Below, one piece after another: positions 17,291 to 25,832 of a DNA stretch of 51,640 nt. Made by a program: the position numbers and the translations under genes. Source of the DNA: a virus; IMG/VR virus record IMGVR_UViG_3300046542_000291, positions 1 to 51,640 of that record; one strand, 5' to 3'. The notes beneath the pieces were generated by a model that saw only the letters and a program-made list of their open reading frames with translations, did not search any database and was not told the DNA's origin. Every line of letters begins with the position of its first letter. Position 1 is the first letter of the stretch.

Positions 17291-17340
17291 AGCATAGAAG
17301 GAGCCCCCGTAGGGACTCCTTACCTTGGTGGGGCTATGCT
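17291..17340. terminator. compound hairpin downstream of phuZ
   Basis: AGCATAG and CTATGCT close a stem around smaller G+C-rich inverted repeats (AAGGAG/CTCCTT and AGCCCC/GGGGCT, which exclude each other). It ends the phuZ unit on the minus strand. Confidence 0.65.
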
Positions 17341-17346
17341 TGTTGC

Positions 17347-18294
17347 TTAAACCACGAAACCCGCTTCGTCAGCATTGTCGTCGACACTGACCAGGCCTTT
17401 ACGGCGAGGACCTTTCGACTTCATGGTGACCAGCTTGGTTTTCTCGTCGTTGAGACCGGAGACTGCGCCCTCAACACCAACCGAGTTGATCACGAAGTGC
17501 AGTTGGGTATCACCGCCGAGTTTGGCGTCGTTACGGGCGACACCCACGGTTTGGTTGTAGGCATTGCTGAACGGAGCGATCTGGTCAACGTCGGTGTACA
17601 AGGAAGCGATCGAGATCGGGTCCAGAACACCCAGCGCTGCCTTGCGGTCAGTTTCGATGTACATGGTGCACAGTTGTGGCTCTACCGCATGACGCTTGTT
17701 GAAGAAGACCCAGTTGTGAATGTCACGTACGTCCAGGCGATCGTTCTGCTGGTCAGTCAGGCTGAGCAACGAGTCGATGGCGAACATGGCTTCGTCGTCC
17801 ATGTCAGCCCAGGCCGTTGGGTTGTTCTGAGTGAAGTGGACGATAACCGGCGAACCGGTAGCGACCGCGATACCTTCGAGGGTTTTCATGGTGTTGATCG
17901 AGTTGTCGATCTTGTCCATTGCATCCACGCAACCGATAACCACACCAACAGTCGGGTGACCACCTTTCAACAGTTCTGCCATCAAGACAGGACCGATGGT
18001 GGAACCGGAAGCACCGCCGAGGGAGAACACGACGATGTTGAACACACCCGGCTCGAAACGATCCAGGACAGTTGGAGCGAACTTACGAGCGAACGGCAGC
18101 ATATAGGAACGATCAGAACCACCGCCTTGAACGCCAGGGATCAGGAGAACCTTATCCTTCGGCAGGTGATGGGAAACGTTGGCATCACTGCCATCAACGA
18201 AACACACGTCTTCACGAGTGGCGCCAAACTTGGTGCCGATGTTGAGACCGGCGCCGCCGCAGAAGAAGATACGGGTTTTCAGTTGTTGGGACAT
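17347..18294 (-). CDS. phuZ: PhuZ-type phage tubulin/FtsZ-like GTPase
   Basis: The 315-residue length is close to phiKZ-family PhuZ (about 320). The tubulin nucleotide-binding elements are visible: CGGAGLNIG (12-20) as first loop, and FSLGGASGSTIGP (90-102) as the tubulin signature T4 loop. The acidic C-terminal tail (SVDDNADEAGFVV) resembles the polymerising tail of PhuZ. In phiKZ-like phages PhuZ filaments form a bipolar spindle that centres the phage nucleus and carries capsids; that role is inferred here by family. AAAGGAA precedes the ATG. A hairpin follows the gene. Confidence 0.93.
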   Translation of the reverse strand: MSQQLKTRIFFCGGAGLNIGTKFGATREDVCFVDGSDANVSHHLPKDKVLLIPGVQGGGSDRSYMLPFARKFAPTVLDRFEPGVFNIVVFSLGGASGSTIGPVLMAELLKGGHPTVGVVIGCVDAMDKIDNSINTMKTLEGIAVATGSPVIVHFTQNNPTAWADMDDEAMFAIDSLLSLTDQQNDRLDVRDIHNWVFFNKRHAVEPQLCTMYIETDRKAALGVLDPISIASLYTDVDQIAPFSNAYNQTVGVARNDAKLGGDTQLHFVINSVGVEGAVSGLNDEKTKLVTMKSKGPRRKGLVSVDDNADEAGFVV

Positions 18295-18354
18295 GGTGTT
18301 TTCCTTTTGAGTGAATTACGCTATTTACATACCACTGGGGAAAGTGGTATTTGT

Positions 18355-19143
18355 TTAGTTGCCAGTGTAGATGACTTCGACGCCGTTGCCGTCGTTCATG
18401 ACGAGGTTAAACGACTTGGTCAGTTTCTTGCCCTGCATCCAGCTTGCGCCTTGCTGCAGTACGAAGTGGTTACGCCGATCACCCCAGCAGGGCACGCCAC
18501 CGAAGAGTTCATCGAGGGGCTCTTTGAGCTCCATGCGTGAAGCCGCACAGATCGGCAATTTGCCCTGCTGGTAGTTCACTCGATAGGACTGGGCCTGTGT
18601 GCCGTCGGTATCGATGACCGCTGCATAACCCAGACGATTGGTTTCCGGATCGATGTTGTACATGACCCATTGTTCGCCGAATGGCTGCAACAATGCGTTC
18701 AGGTCACCGCGATAAACCGCCGCCACCAAAGTGACTTGTTCTTCAACCAGTTCATCGATCTTGCGGAAGTAGTGACACTGCAGGCGGGCAAGGTCGAATG
18801 CATAGCTGTATGTCACGTCGTATAGTTCGTAACCGGCTTCACGCATGGCGTCGTGCAAAGCCTCGTTACCCGCAACGATTACGCCATTACTGGTTTCCAG
18901 GTTGGATGGCCAACCATTAAAGCACTTGTCTTTAAGGTTGAAACGCATCAAATGACAGGCGGTTCTATCGGCACCTAAGGTGTTGGCCCACATGCCTGGG
19001 TCCAGTACGATTTCGGTCTTGATGAACAGACCTTGGGTCTTGCTGACGTTCTCGTAAAAGAACTTTGTCTGATCCCCGGCAGCTGGAGTGTTGGCTTCAG
19101 TCAGACCAGTTACTTCAGCAACGTTGATAAAATTAAACAGCAT
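18355..19143 (-). CDS. unknown 262-aa protein
   Basis: The ATG at 19143 (MLFNFINVAEVTG) has AAAAGG at correct spacing, so the longer open frame was rejected. It overlaps the upstream gene by 11 bases. The protein is alpha/beta, with a C-terminal beta-rich region. Its general layout resembles its neighbours at 19133 and 21018 (all about 260-280 residues, aspartate/tyrosine-rich), so a diverged gene family is possible, but I see no clear shared motif. Confidence 0.75.
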   Translation of the reverse strand: MLFNFINVAEVTGLTEANTPAAGDQTKFFYENVSKTQGLFIKTEIVLDPGMWANTLGADRTACHLMRFNLKDKCFNGWPSNLETSNGVIVAGNEALHDAMREAGYELYDVTYSYAFDLARLQCHYFRKIDELVEEQVTLVAAVYRGDLNALLQPFGEQWVMYNIDPETNRLGYAAVIDTDGTQAQSYRVNYQQGKLPICAASRMELKEPLDELFGGVPCWGDRRNHFVLQQGASWMQGKKLTKSFNLVMNDGNGVEVIYTGN

Positions 19144-19972
19144 CTGGATTACCTTTTGAAATTCGGGAGGCGTAGGCACGATCGACCATGGTGTTGAAGA
19201 GAACAACATCCCCACGGAAGGCTTGGTGTTCCTGATCACGCATGTAGTAGAACGCGCAGGACGTGACTTCGTGAGCTGCGAACTCGACCTTGTACAGGTT
19301 CTTCATGTTGAAGGCGTAGCAGGCTAACGACGATTCCGAGGCCAGGGAATGTGGCATGTCTTCGGCAGTTGGAAACAGCTCCGCCTTAACGATCAATGTC
19401 GGAACACCCTCGATCATGGCATAGCCGCTGTACTCAGAAATACGACCATCGGTTTCGTAGTTAGCCGTGTAGTACGACATTTCACGAGCGACCGCTGTAG
19501 GTACTACTTTCAGGAAGTCGCCACCATGACTCACGAACTCGATTTCCAGAGCGGAGCACTTGCTCTCGTCTCCCGTGAGATCCAGGTTCAGACACATGCT
19601 AATGTGATACGTTGTAAGGAACCCAGCAACCCGTACGTCGACATCACGGACTACGTAATGTTTCTCGAACAGGTTGTCGATGAGGTACACCAACGCTTGG
19701 TAATGGGTGTTCTGTTCACCCTGGGCATTCTTCGCTTTCAGTCGAATGTTATCCAGGTGAGCTACGATGGCTTGGGCATGGGTACGCCCCAATGGATCGC
19801 GAGCTGCATCCACACGGCAGGTTACAGTCAAGGGACAGTATTTACGTCCACCGGTTGCAAGGTGGTAGATAACGCAGTCATCTTGTCTGATGAGGAACTT
19901 ACCCGTTGCTACCATATCGATGGAGTCAAGAAGGTTCTGTTCCCCACGCATCACGATGGCTTCAGTACTCAT
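19133..19972 (-). CDS. unknown 279-aa protein
   Basis: GAGGAAC ribosome binding site. The start codon overlaps the stop of a 49-aa gene (ATGA). Mixed alpha/beta, no membrane segment; a segment AMIEGVPTLIVKAELFP is beta-like. Function unknown; lies in one transcription unit with the 262-aa gene and possibly phuZ. Confidence 0.75.
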   Translation of the reverse strand: MSTEAIVMRGEQNLLDSIDMVATGKFLIRQDDCVIYHLATGGRKYCPLTVTCRVDAARDPLGRTHAQAIVAHLDNIRLKAKNAQGEQNTHYQALVYLIDNLFEKHYVVRDVDVRVAGFLTTYHISMCLNLDLTGDESKCSALEIEFVSHGGDFLKVVPTAVAREMSYYTANYETDGRISEYSGYAMIEGVPTLIVKAELFPTAEDMPHSLASESSLACYAFNMKNLYKVEFAAHEVTSCAFYYMRDQEHQAFRGDVVLFNTMVDRAYASRISKGNPDAV

Positions 19973-20118
19973 GCTTGTTCCTCATTTGCTTCGGGTGCCT
20001 TGATTTGCATCCGCACCACTGTACCTTCTTTGCTGAAGGTTGCAGTGAGGACATTTCCTTTGGAAAGTTGATCCTGAAGCCAAGCGTTCAGGTTGAGTGT
20101 AGGTTGCTGTGAGAGCAT
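19969..20118 (-). CDS. small unknown protein, 49 aa
   Basis: The minus-strand frame starts MLSQQPTLNLNAWLQDQL and ends KAPEANEEQA, with its stop inside the start of the next gene (ATGA). The frame has ordinary amino-acid composition and an AGAGA site upstream. Head of the unit leading towards phuZ. Function unknown. Confidence 0.7.
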   Translation of the reverse strand: MLSQQPTLNLNAWLQDQLSKGNVLTATFSKEGTVVRMQIKAPEANEEQA

Positions 20119-20155
20119 TACATTTTCTCTAATTAAGTTTTACTAAGTATAAGGA

Positions 20156-20200
20156 AATAGTATCCGGGACCCCCCCAAAGGGTCCCCCCCGTATACTATT
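20156..20200. terminator. long palindrome with G+C-rich core
   Basis: AATAGTAT and ATACTATT (8 bp) frame GGGACCC/GGGTCCC (7 bp). It separates two minus-strand units. Its right arm contains, on the minus strand, the GTAATAGTATAC motif also found ahead of the tRNA genes, so it may combine terminator and promoter. Confidence 0.6.
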
Positions 20201-20257
20201 ACTAATTATATCTGAATAAATCAAAAACGAAAAAGCTTTTTAAAGAAGCTTTTAAGT

Positions 20258-20485
20258 CTATTTGTTAGGGTTCTTCGAACGACTACTACGGGTATGGTCA
20301 GCATGACCCCTACCCTCTTGTCGAATAACTATTCGATTCTTCTTGATCTTTGCTCCAACAAGGATTTCCAGAGAATCAGCTTTTTGATTTACCCATACAA
20401 CGAATCGATGGAACCACCCCTTGGGAGGACCATACCCATCGTTATGCGCCGCGGCGGCCGCGCGCTTTTTCTCTTTGTTGGACAT
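20258..20485 (-). CDS. 75-aa basic protein, paralogue of the next gene
   Basis: The protein begins MSNKEKKRAAAAAHNDGYGP and ends in an arginine/serine/asparagine-rich tail (HTRSSRSKNPNK). The gene at 20505-20723 encodes the same layout: MSN, lysine/arginine block, poly-alanine, H-N-(N)D-Y, proline, a tryptophan-containing helix (RFVVWVNQKA versus RLCDWVVAKSA), then a HAD segment and a basic tail. This is a recent-looking tandem duplication. Nucleic-acid binding is likely by charge; function unknown. Confidence 0.75.
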   Translation of the reverse strand: MSNKEKKRAAAAAHNDGYGPPKGWFHRFVVWVNQKADSLEILVGAKIKKNRIVIRQEGRGHADHTRSSRSKNPNK

Positions 20486-20504
20486 GATTACCTACCCGAG
20501 ATAG

Positions 20505-20723
20505 TTACGTACGTTTGTTATGGATTCGAGAGCGCGTCTGCCGAGCTTGGTCGGCATGACTGAATCCACTGTTACGCATGCCGTTCCGTTTCACGGAAGC
20601 ATCTTTCCAGGCAGCGCTCTTCGCTACTACCCAGTCACACAGCCGCTCAACCAATCCACGCGGAGCAACATAATCGTTGTTATGCGCAGCGGCGGCACGA
20701 CGCTTCTTTGCGTTATTCGACAT
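20505..20723 (-). CDS. 72-aa basic protein, paralogue of the previous gene
   Basis: Start at 20723 (MSNNAKKRRAAAAHNNDYVA), with GGAAAG as ribosome binding site; the longer open frame upstream is antisense to a neighbour. It shares a colinear motif order with the 75-aa protein and ends HADQARQTRSRIHNKRT. It overlaps the upstream gene by 11 bases. Confidence 0.75.
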   Translation of the reverse strand: MSNNAKKRRAAAAHNNDYVAPRGLVERLCDWVVAKSAAWKDASVKRNGMRNSGFSHADQARQTRSRIHNKRT

Positions 20724-21018
20724 CTTTGCTTTCCGTTGCATTCGGGTAAAGAGCCATGGTCTCATTACGGCCAGTTTGAGAAGTCTCACCCGTGATCTTA
20801 ACCAGGTCATGGATGTTACCCAGGAACTTCCCTTCAGCGTGAGGCTCATTCTTCACAGCAAGATCATTATTGATCAAGTGATGGAAGTCATGCATGGCAC
20901 GGACGCGTTCGATCTCTTTGCTTTCTACAAAGATCTCGTTGTGGAGCGCTGCACGCTCTCGTTTGATCTGCGATTTGGATTTCGCAAACAAGGGCTGGAT
21001 CGTGGCATTCGGATTCAT
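20713..21018 (-). CDS. unknown 101-aa protein
   Basis: A TAATG overlap joins it to the 261-aa gene, with AGGAG as ribosome binding site. Highly charged helical N-terminal half (KSKSQIKRERAALHNE), probably coiled or nucleic-acid binding. Function unknown. Confidence 0.75.
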   Translation of the reverse strand: MNPNATIQPLFAKSKSQIKRERAALHNEIFVESKEIERVRAMHDFHHLINNDLAVKNEPHAEGKFLGNIHDLVKITGETSQTGRNETMALYPNATESKDVE

Positions 21019-21803
21019 TACAGAACTCCTACAATTTCTTCCAGGAAGAAAGCAGTTTGTGGACGCAACTCGTTGGTCTCAGGATCTACCTGGGACAGAG
21101 CGCGATACGAGAAAGTGAACGAATGGTCACCAACCGCCGTTACCACCTCATGAAGGCAGCCTATGGGGTTCTGTGACATGCGGTAGTGCTGTGTAACCTG
21201 TTCGGGGCCAACCATGTACACCTTTTGTGCACGAGCTCCCAGAACGCGCATCAGGTGCTCTGCTGGATCACGCAGGTACACCGGGAAATGTTTGCGCAGA
21301 GCGTACATGGTGTCGGTTACACCAACAGCCCAACCATTGATGTTCTCCGGGAGAGGGCGATCTGCGAAACAGAACATCTTACCCATGTTGATGGACAGGT
21401 AGGGTTTGCCATTCAACTGCACGAGGCGCTCCATGTTACCGTTCTTGAACGACAGGCCATGCTCGTTTGCTGTCGTCTTGTAGATCTGGGTAGACGACTT
21501 CACAATTGGATCATGCAACAAGGCATGTTGACGGATGATCTCAGCGATGAAGATCAGACCTTCTTCTTGATCAACCACCCCTTTCCACTGGTAACCCAGG
21601 TACATTTCTGAACCGATACACATGTAAATGCTACGACCACCCAAGGACGAAGATTCGAACTGGATAACCAGATCCGTTTCCGTGTCTACATGGCGATCAC
21701 TGTAACGGACATTCGAACGACGCAGGTTGGTGAGCATCTGCGTGGTCACGCCCAGTGCATTGAACTGAGCGATGGAAACTTTGGCGCTGCTAATAACAGA
21801 CAT
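21018..21803 (-). CDS. unknown 261-aa early protein
   Basis: First gene behind the early promoter at 21844-21861, with TAGGAA as ribosome binding site. Soluble alpha/beta protein with several cysteines and a beta-rich C-terminal part (SFTFSYRALSQVDPETNEL). Similar in size to the genes at 18355 and 19133. No enzyme motif recognised. Confidence 0.78.
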   Translation of the reverse strand: MSVISSAKVSIAQFNALGVTTQMLTNLRRSNVRYSDRHVDTETDLVIQFESSSLGGRSIYMCIGSEMYLGYQWKGVVDQEEGLIFIAEIIRQHALLHDPIVKSSTQIYKTTANEHGLSFKNGNMERLVQLNGKPYLSINMGKMFCFADRPLPENINGWAVGVTDTMYALRKHFPVYLRDPAEHLMRVLGARAQKVYMVGPEQVTQHYRMSQNPIGCLHEVVTAVGDHSFTFSYRALSQVDPETNELRPQTAFFLEEIVGVL

Positions 21804-21843
21804 GGGGTGTTCCTATTTGCGAAGTAGGTTAAGATACACTACT

Positions 21844-21861
21844 GTAATGTAGACTTAAGAA
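21844..21861 (-). promoter_or_regulatory. phiKZ-like early promoter (variant)
   Basis: The minus strand reads TTCTTAAGTCTACATTAC, one base off TATATTAC. It lies about 40 bases ahead of the start at 21803. Confidence 0.6.
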
Positions 21862-21881
21862 TTCTTAGAATGCGGCATAGT

Positions 21882-21899
21882 GCCTCCCTCACGGGAGGC
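21882..21899. terminator. bidirectional hairpin terminator
   Basis: GCCTCCC-TCAC-GGGAGGC with GGCATA before and TTATG after. Confidence 0.72.
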
Positions 21900-21905
21900 T
21901 TTATG

Positions 21906-22208
21906 TCATCCAGCCCGTTTAGGTTGGATATCAAGCACCGAGGGTGCGCGCGCAGCCAGGTAGGCCAAGAAGGTGGCCTTGTCGACAACGGTGGAGCCTG
22001 GAGCGGTGTAATACGCCACGGAGAGCTTCAGTGGGGTGAGGCGATGGTCCTTGATGTTCTCATCTACCAGACGGACTTCAATAGTCGGTGGGGCAGGGAG
22101 ATAATCTTTGAGGCTGAACTCACGACGAAAGACTTCGTACGCCGTGTACTCGTTGCAGTTCAGAGTGGTCTTCAACTCGTCAATGGTGACTTCAAACGCG
22201 ATGGCCAT
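21906..22208 (-). CDS. unknown 100-aa protein
   Basis: AAGGAAT ribosome binding site. Helical N-terminus (TIDELKTTLNCNEYTAYEVF), then a beta-rich end. Cotranscribed with the 258-aa gene upstream (9 bases apart). Confidence 0.72.
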   Translation of the reverse strand: MAIAFEVTIDELKTTLNCNEYTAYEVFRREFSLKDYLPAPPTIEVRLVDENIKDHRLTPLKLSVAYYTAPGSTVVDKATFLAYLAARAPSVLDIQPKRAG

Positions 22209-22217
22209 GTAAATTCC

Positions 22218-22994
22218 TTACAGGTCGTAGTATTCGTGGTAAGCAGCAAGCTGCTCGTCAGACAGGGCATTACCTTGGTGAGTCAAGATAACCTGGATGT
22301 GGGAATCATCGTTACGTTTCACCCAACCCTGGATTGTCCAGTTGTAATATTCACTGATCGCCGTTTCTTCTACCGAAGTAAAGGAAACACCCAGCCGCAT
22401 CAGTCGGGTAATCAAGCGAGCCAACGACCGGCCTTGTTCACCAGGTACGTTTCCGATGACGTCCCAGATACGTGGCTCCATTGTAGGTGGATCGGTAATC
22501 ACACCTTTTATTGGAACAAAGTCCAACTTGAATGGGATGACATCCATACCTGGACTGATCGGTCGATAGATCTGGTAACCGAAACCACCACAGACATTCC
22601 GCAGATGGAAGCCAGCATCGGGTTCTGCCAGCTGCAAGGCCTCCAGATGATCCTCCAGGGCACGTACTACACCCGAGTTGTACCGAATTGCCGATTCAAT
22701 CCAATCACGCTCAAAAGCGCGCTGAGCAGATTCCTTCGGAAATTCTTTCCGCACACTGTACCCCACTTGTTCACCCGTTTCATTGTCAGTGATGACAAAC
22801 ATGTACGAGGAAGCATCCGTGAGTTGGAACTGTACCTCGAATCGAGTAGGGTCACACAACGGCCCTACTACCCGGCAATCTTTAATTGCCTTGATCTTGT
22901 TCTGCATCGCCTTATAGACGTCGCAGGGTCCACCCAGTCCACTGAGATCAATACTCGTGTCTGGTGTGGGTTTCTCGCAGCGGCGATATTCCAT
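22218..22994 (-). CDS. unknown 258-aa protein
   Basis: TTGGAG precedes the ATG. Alpha/beta protein with a charged helix pair around residues 85-125, and a C-terminal part beginning GNVPGEQGRSLARLITRLMR. No metal or nucleotide motif can be read with confidence. Confidence 0.75.
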   Translation of the reverse strand: MEYRRCEKPTPDTSIDLSGLGGPCDVYKAMQNKIKAIKDCRVVGPLCDPTRFEVQFQLTDASSYMFVITDNETGEQVGYSVRKEFPKESAQRAFERDWIESAIRYNSGVVRALEDHLEALQLAEPDAGFHLRNVCGGFGYQIYRPISPGMDVIPFKLDFVPIKGVITDPPTMEPRIWDVIGNVPGEQGRSLARLITRLMRLGVSFTSVEETAISEYYNWTIQGWVKRNDDSHIQVILTHQGNALSDEQLAAYHEYYDL

Positions 22995-23048
22995 GGAAAC
23001 TCCAAAAATAAACTGTACTACAGAAGATAAAAGAAAAACAACATAGCC

Positions 23049-23066
23049 GGGGACCCGAAGGTCCCC
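23049..23066. terminator. hairpin terminator
   Basis: GGGGACC-CGAA-GGTCCCC, preceded by ACATAG. It ends the unit of the gene at 23079. Confidence 0.7.
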
Positions 23067-23078
23067 AACTTGGTCACG

Positions 23079-24053
23079 TTACAGCGACGACGTACCCAGG
23101 TTCAGGTTGACAGTCCAATGACGACCGCCGTTACCTTCAGCATCAGGAACAACACCACGCACCGATACAACGTTACGACCAGAACTGACGTTCGCGCCGA
23201 TGTTGACCAGTTTGAAGTTACCCAAGATGCCGATGAATTCAGCCAGGTACTTCAGGCACTGTTCTTTCGGCAGGACCAGGTTGCCCACCAACAAGGAATC
23301 AACCGTTGCGGTCCAGTTCTGATCCGACAGGTAGGTTTGTTCACCCAGGCCTTCAGCCGAGGTCGACCAGCTGTTGGTACTGATCAGGGTATCCCAACCA
23401 GTGACGCCCTGTACATTCAGCGCCGGGTTGCCTGCAACACCTTTACCATTGGCCGTTTCACCACCAGACAGGAAGCCGTCTTCAGTGTAGTGCGGAATGT
23501 CGATAGCCAGCTTCGGCGCGACGAACTGGCTACGGTAAGCATTCAGGTTCAGTTCGAAGGAACCCGTACCACCGGACATGTCGATGCGCAGCATGTTACG
23601 GTTTTCACCGAGATCCAGGTTCGCATGCTGGACCACGAAGTGGACCGACAGGAGTTTCTCGAAGGCTTTGGCCATTGCGCAGGCCGCCGCTTGAACGGTC
23701 GGGTCGATTGCATGTACAAGCAGGGCAACGAACATACCGCGAACTTGTTCAGCCGAGATGACCTTCTTCTCGTTCTCGCCGCCCCATGGGCTACGGCACG
23801 CGCCGGTGGCGTTGTACTCGATGGTGCCGAAACCGTTCTTGTTAGCGTCGATCACAACGATGCTTTCGCTGGTGCCTTGGCTATAACGATTTCCTTGCGG
23901 AGCTTTGTGCCATGCGATGGTGCCTTCCGCAGGGAACAGTTCCAGGAGTTCTTTCTTCAGGATGTCAATTTGGCACATTCGGGTGTCAGTCCTTTCATTG
24001 ATGTGGGCCATAGCCCGTTTAGCGAGATACTCACGAACATAGAGCATCCACAT
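23079..24053 (-). CDS. unknown 324-aa early protein
   Basis: Sits behind the early promoter at 24117-24134. The start at 24053 gives a leader of about 65 bases but only a weak ribosome binding site; ATGs at 24011 and 23978 (MCQIDILKKELLEL) are alternatives. The C-terminal two thirds are rich in glycine, asparagine and beta-like strands (NLGENRNMLRIDMSGGTGS) with no catalytic motif. An abundant early structural or binding protein is possible; that is inference. Confidence 0.75.
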   Translation of the reverse strand: MWMLYVREYLAKRAMAHINERTDTRMCQIDILKKELLELFPAEGTIAWHKAPQGNRYSQGTSESIVVIDANKNGFGTIEYNATGACRSPWGGENEKKVISAEQVRGMFVALLVHAIDPTVQAAACAMAKAFEKLLSVHFVVQHANLDLGENRNMLRIDMSGGTGSFELNLNAYRSQFVAPKLAIDIPHYTEDGFLSGGETANGKGVAGNPALNVQGVTGWDTLISTNSWSTSAEGLGEQTYLSDQNWTATVDSLLVGNLVLPKEQCLKYLAEFIGILGNFKLVNIGANVSSGRNVVSVRGVVPDAEGNGGRHWTVNLNLGTSSL

Positions 24054-24116
24054 TTAATCATCTTCAGATAATCATGTGGACAAGTAGTTCTTTACGAACG
24101 AGCTCCATTCACTGTA

Positions 24117-24134
24117 GTGATATAGATCTGAGAT
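24117..24134 (-). promoter_or_regulatory. phiKZ-like early promoter
   Basis: The minus strand reads TCAGATCTATATCAC, about 60 bases ahead of the start at 24053. It shares the intergenic region with the divergent plus-strand gene at 24183. Confidence 0.65.
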
Positions 24135-24182
24135 TTAATGCAGTGCAGGCACTCAATGATGTGATTATTTAGGAGTTGCCTC

Positions 24183-25427
24183 ATGAGCGAAACAACTATT
24201 GTCGACCTGTTCGACATTCACTTCGCAGACGTGCGAATTGACCGTATGCTCTGCAAGCGCATCATCGACTACACAACCCGTTACATGAACCGCAACGAAG
24301 ACCACTCTGCTTTCTTTGGTGGTGCGTTGCTCGGGGTTAACCCAATTCGTTTCTTCCCGTCCGATCGGGATGAATGGTTCGACAACGTGTTGGGTGTGAA
24401 CGAAGAGCTCTTGCAGCACGATTTCCTTAAACTGGAAATCATCGATCCAAGCCACAACGTTAACTCGGATGTGTACAACCACATTCCAGCGTACTTGTCT
24501 CGCCGGATCAACCAGGACATGTCTTTGCCAATCAACCTGCGTGAAGAGGCTATGATTGCCCTGTTCACCATGTTGCACATTAAGTACATGACCTCGCTGT
24601 TTGTTACCCGCTTTAAATACCCGGCGAAACGAGAAGTGGCTGAGGCTACTTTCATGGCCCTCAACTACAAGTGGGACATCCGACGTCTGGGTAGTTGGCA
24701 CGCACTGATTCGTGACCGTGCTTTGTCGATCATTGGCAAAGACACGAACTACACCCCGCACATCTTTGGTCGAGGTCCTACTTTAACGGATTACTGGTCT
24801 ACCCGGATTGTAACCGACACGCAAACACGTATTCGGGAAGTGATCAACAAGATGTACGCTGTCTACATCCGCTGCCTTAACGAAGGCTCTCGGGTTGTTA
24901 CGACTTCGGACATGGGGGTCAGTACGGACGGGGAGGCATTCCTTCGGGACAAGGTGGGTGGTTATCCAGCTTACTTGCACTACATCCATGAAGTGGTTCA
25001 GAATGAGAACAACTTCATTCGACCTGAACTCCTGGGGGTAATCGAACGGTCGATGATCGATTCGATGCCATCGGCTCCGTTTGAACAGACGCTCAAGTAC
25101 ATCACCAACAACGTTAACTTGCCGAAGACCAAGTACATCAACGAAATGATTGACGAATGCTTGCTTTACGCATTTGACTTCATGCAGTCGATCCGTACCC
25201 AGGTGGCACGTAACAATGACCTGGAAGGGCTGATCACTAAGATCCGTGCTCGTATCATGGCATCGCGTTCTTCTGACTCCCGTGTGTTGTATCTGCGCGA
25301 GACAGGTGAGAAGTTGGTGAAGGAAGCCACTGGTCTGCGGAACCCTGCGGTGTTGGCTGCTTGCCGTACAGGGGTCATGCTGTATCTGATCCTTCGGACG
25401 TTGACCAAAAGCTACTACACCCGGTAA
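24183..25427 (+). CDS. unknown 414-aa protein, probable late virion protein
   Basis: AGGAG precedes the ATG. Mostly helical, arginine- and tyrosine-rich, with no signal peptide and no enzyme motif; the C-terminal region has a long helix pair ending in MLYLILRTLTKSYYTR. Third lone plus-strand gene in the early block, followed by an A-tract and hairpin. The virion assignment rests on strand and isolation only. Confidence 0.83.
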   Translation: MSETTIVDLFDIHFADVRIDRMLCKRIIDYTTRYMNRNEDHSAFFGGALLGVNPIRFFPSDRDEWFDNVLGVNEELLQHDFLKLEIIDPSHNVNSDVYNHIPAYLSRRINQDMSLPINLREEAMIALFTMLHIKYMTSLFVTRFKYPAKREVAEATFMALNYKWDIRRLGSWHALIRDRALSIIGKDTNYTPHIFGRGPTLTDYWSTRIVTDTQTRIREVINKMYAVYIRCLNEGSRVVTTSDMGVSTDGEAFLRDKVGGYPAYLHYIHEVVQNENNFIRPELLGVIERSMIDSMPSAPFEQTLKYITNNVNLPKTKYINEMIDECLLYAFDFMQSIRTQVARNNDLEGLITKIRARIMASRSSDSRVLYLRETGEKLVKEATGLRNPAVLAACRTGVMLYLILRTLTKSYYTR

Positions 25428-25446
25428 CAAAAAAAGAAAGGTAAAG

Positions 25447-25464
25447 CCCTCCCCGAAGGGAGGG
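25447..25464. terminator. hairpin terminator
   Basis: CCCTCC and GGAGGG around a GAA loop, between the convergent genes ending at 25427 and 25472. Confidence 0.7.
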
Positions 25465-25471
25465 TGCTTTA

Positions 25472-25720
25472 TCACGCATACGTCGGACTGTTACTCCTGA
25501 ACGATTCACCAATAGGTAGACCGTTTTGGAAGATCCGACACTCCACTAGTCGCCGAACAGCTCGACCACAGATGTTGCGTGCTTTCTCTACCGCATCCGT
25601 GAGCGAAGAGGCTTTTACGTTGTACGACGTGACCTCCTCAACTGGTAAGCGGTGAGGAGTTCCCATTTGATCAATCTCAAATGTTGGCGTACGCTGCAAA
25701 ACTTTTACTTCGATGTACAT
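25472..25720 (-). CDS. unknown 82-aa protein
   Basis: Begins MYIEVKVLQRTPTFEIDQMG. Beta-rich N-terminus, then a helix with cysteines (DAVEKARNICGRAVRRLVEC). The ribosome binding site is weak; the start lies next to the first of the ACTCA/TGAGT dyads, which could regulate it. Function unknown. Confidence 0.65.
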   Translation of the reverse strand: MYIEVKVLQRTPTFEIDQMGTPHRLPVEEVTSYNVKASSLTDAVEKARNICGRAVRRLVECRIFQNGLPIGESFRSNSPTYA

Positions 25721-25725
25721 GTTAT

Positions 25726-25832
25726 GTACTCATTCCCGTGAGTTGCTGTTGCGATACCCCGAAGCTCAAACTTCGGGAAGTTATGTACTCAGTCGTATGA
25801 GTTGATGGTGTTGTACTCAGTTGCATGAGTTG
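25726..25832. repeat. three copies of a 20-bp dyad repeat
   Basis: GTACTCA-N6-TGAGTTG occurs at 25726-25745, 25785-25804 and 25813-25832. Each copy is an inverted repeat ACTCA/TGAGT with a different 6-base centre. A hairpin CCCGAAG/CTTCGGG (25758-25777) lies between the first two. The conserved arms with variable centres suggest operator sites or small RNA hairpins. Confidence 0.75.
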
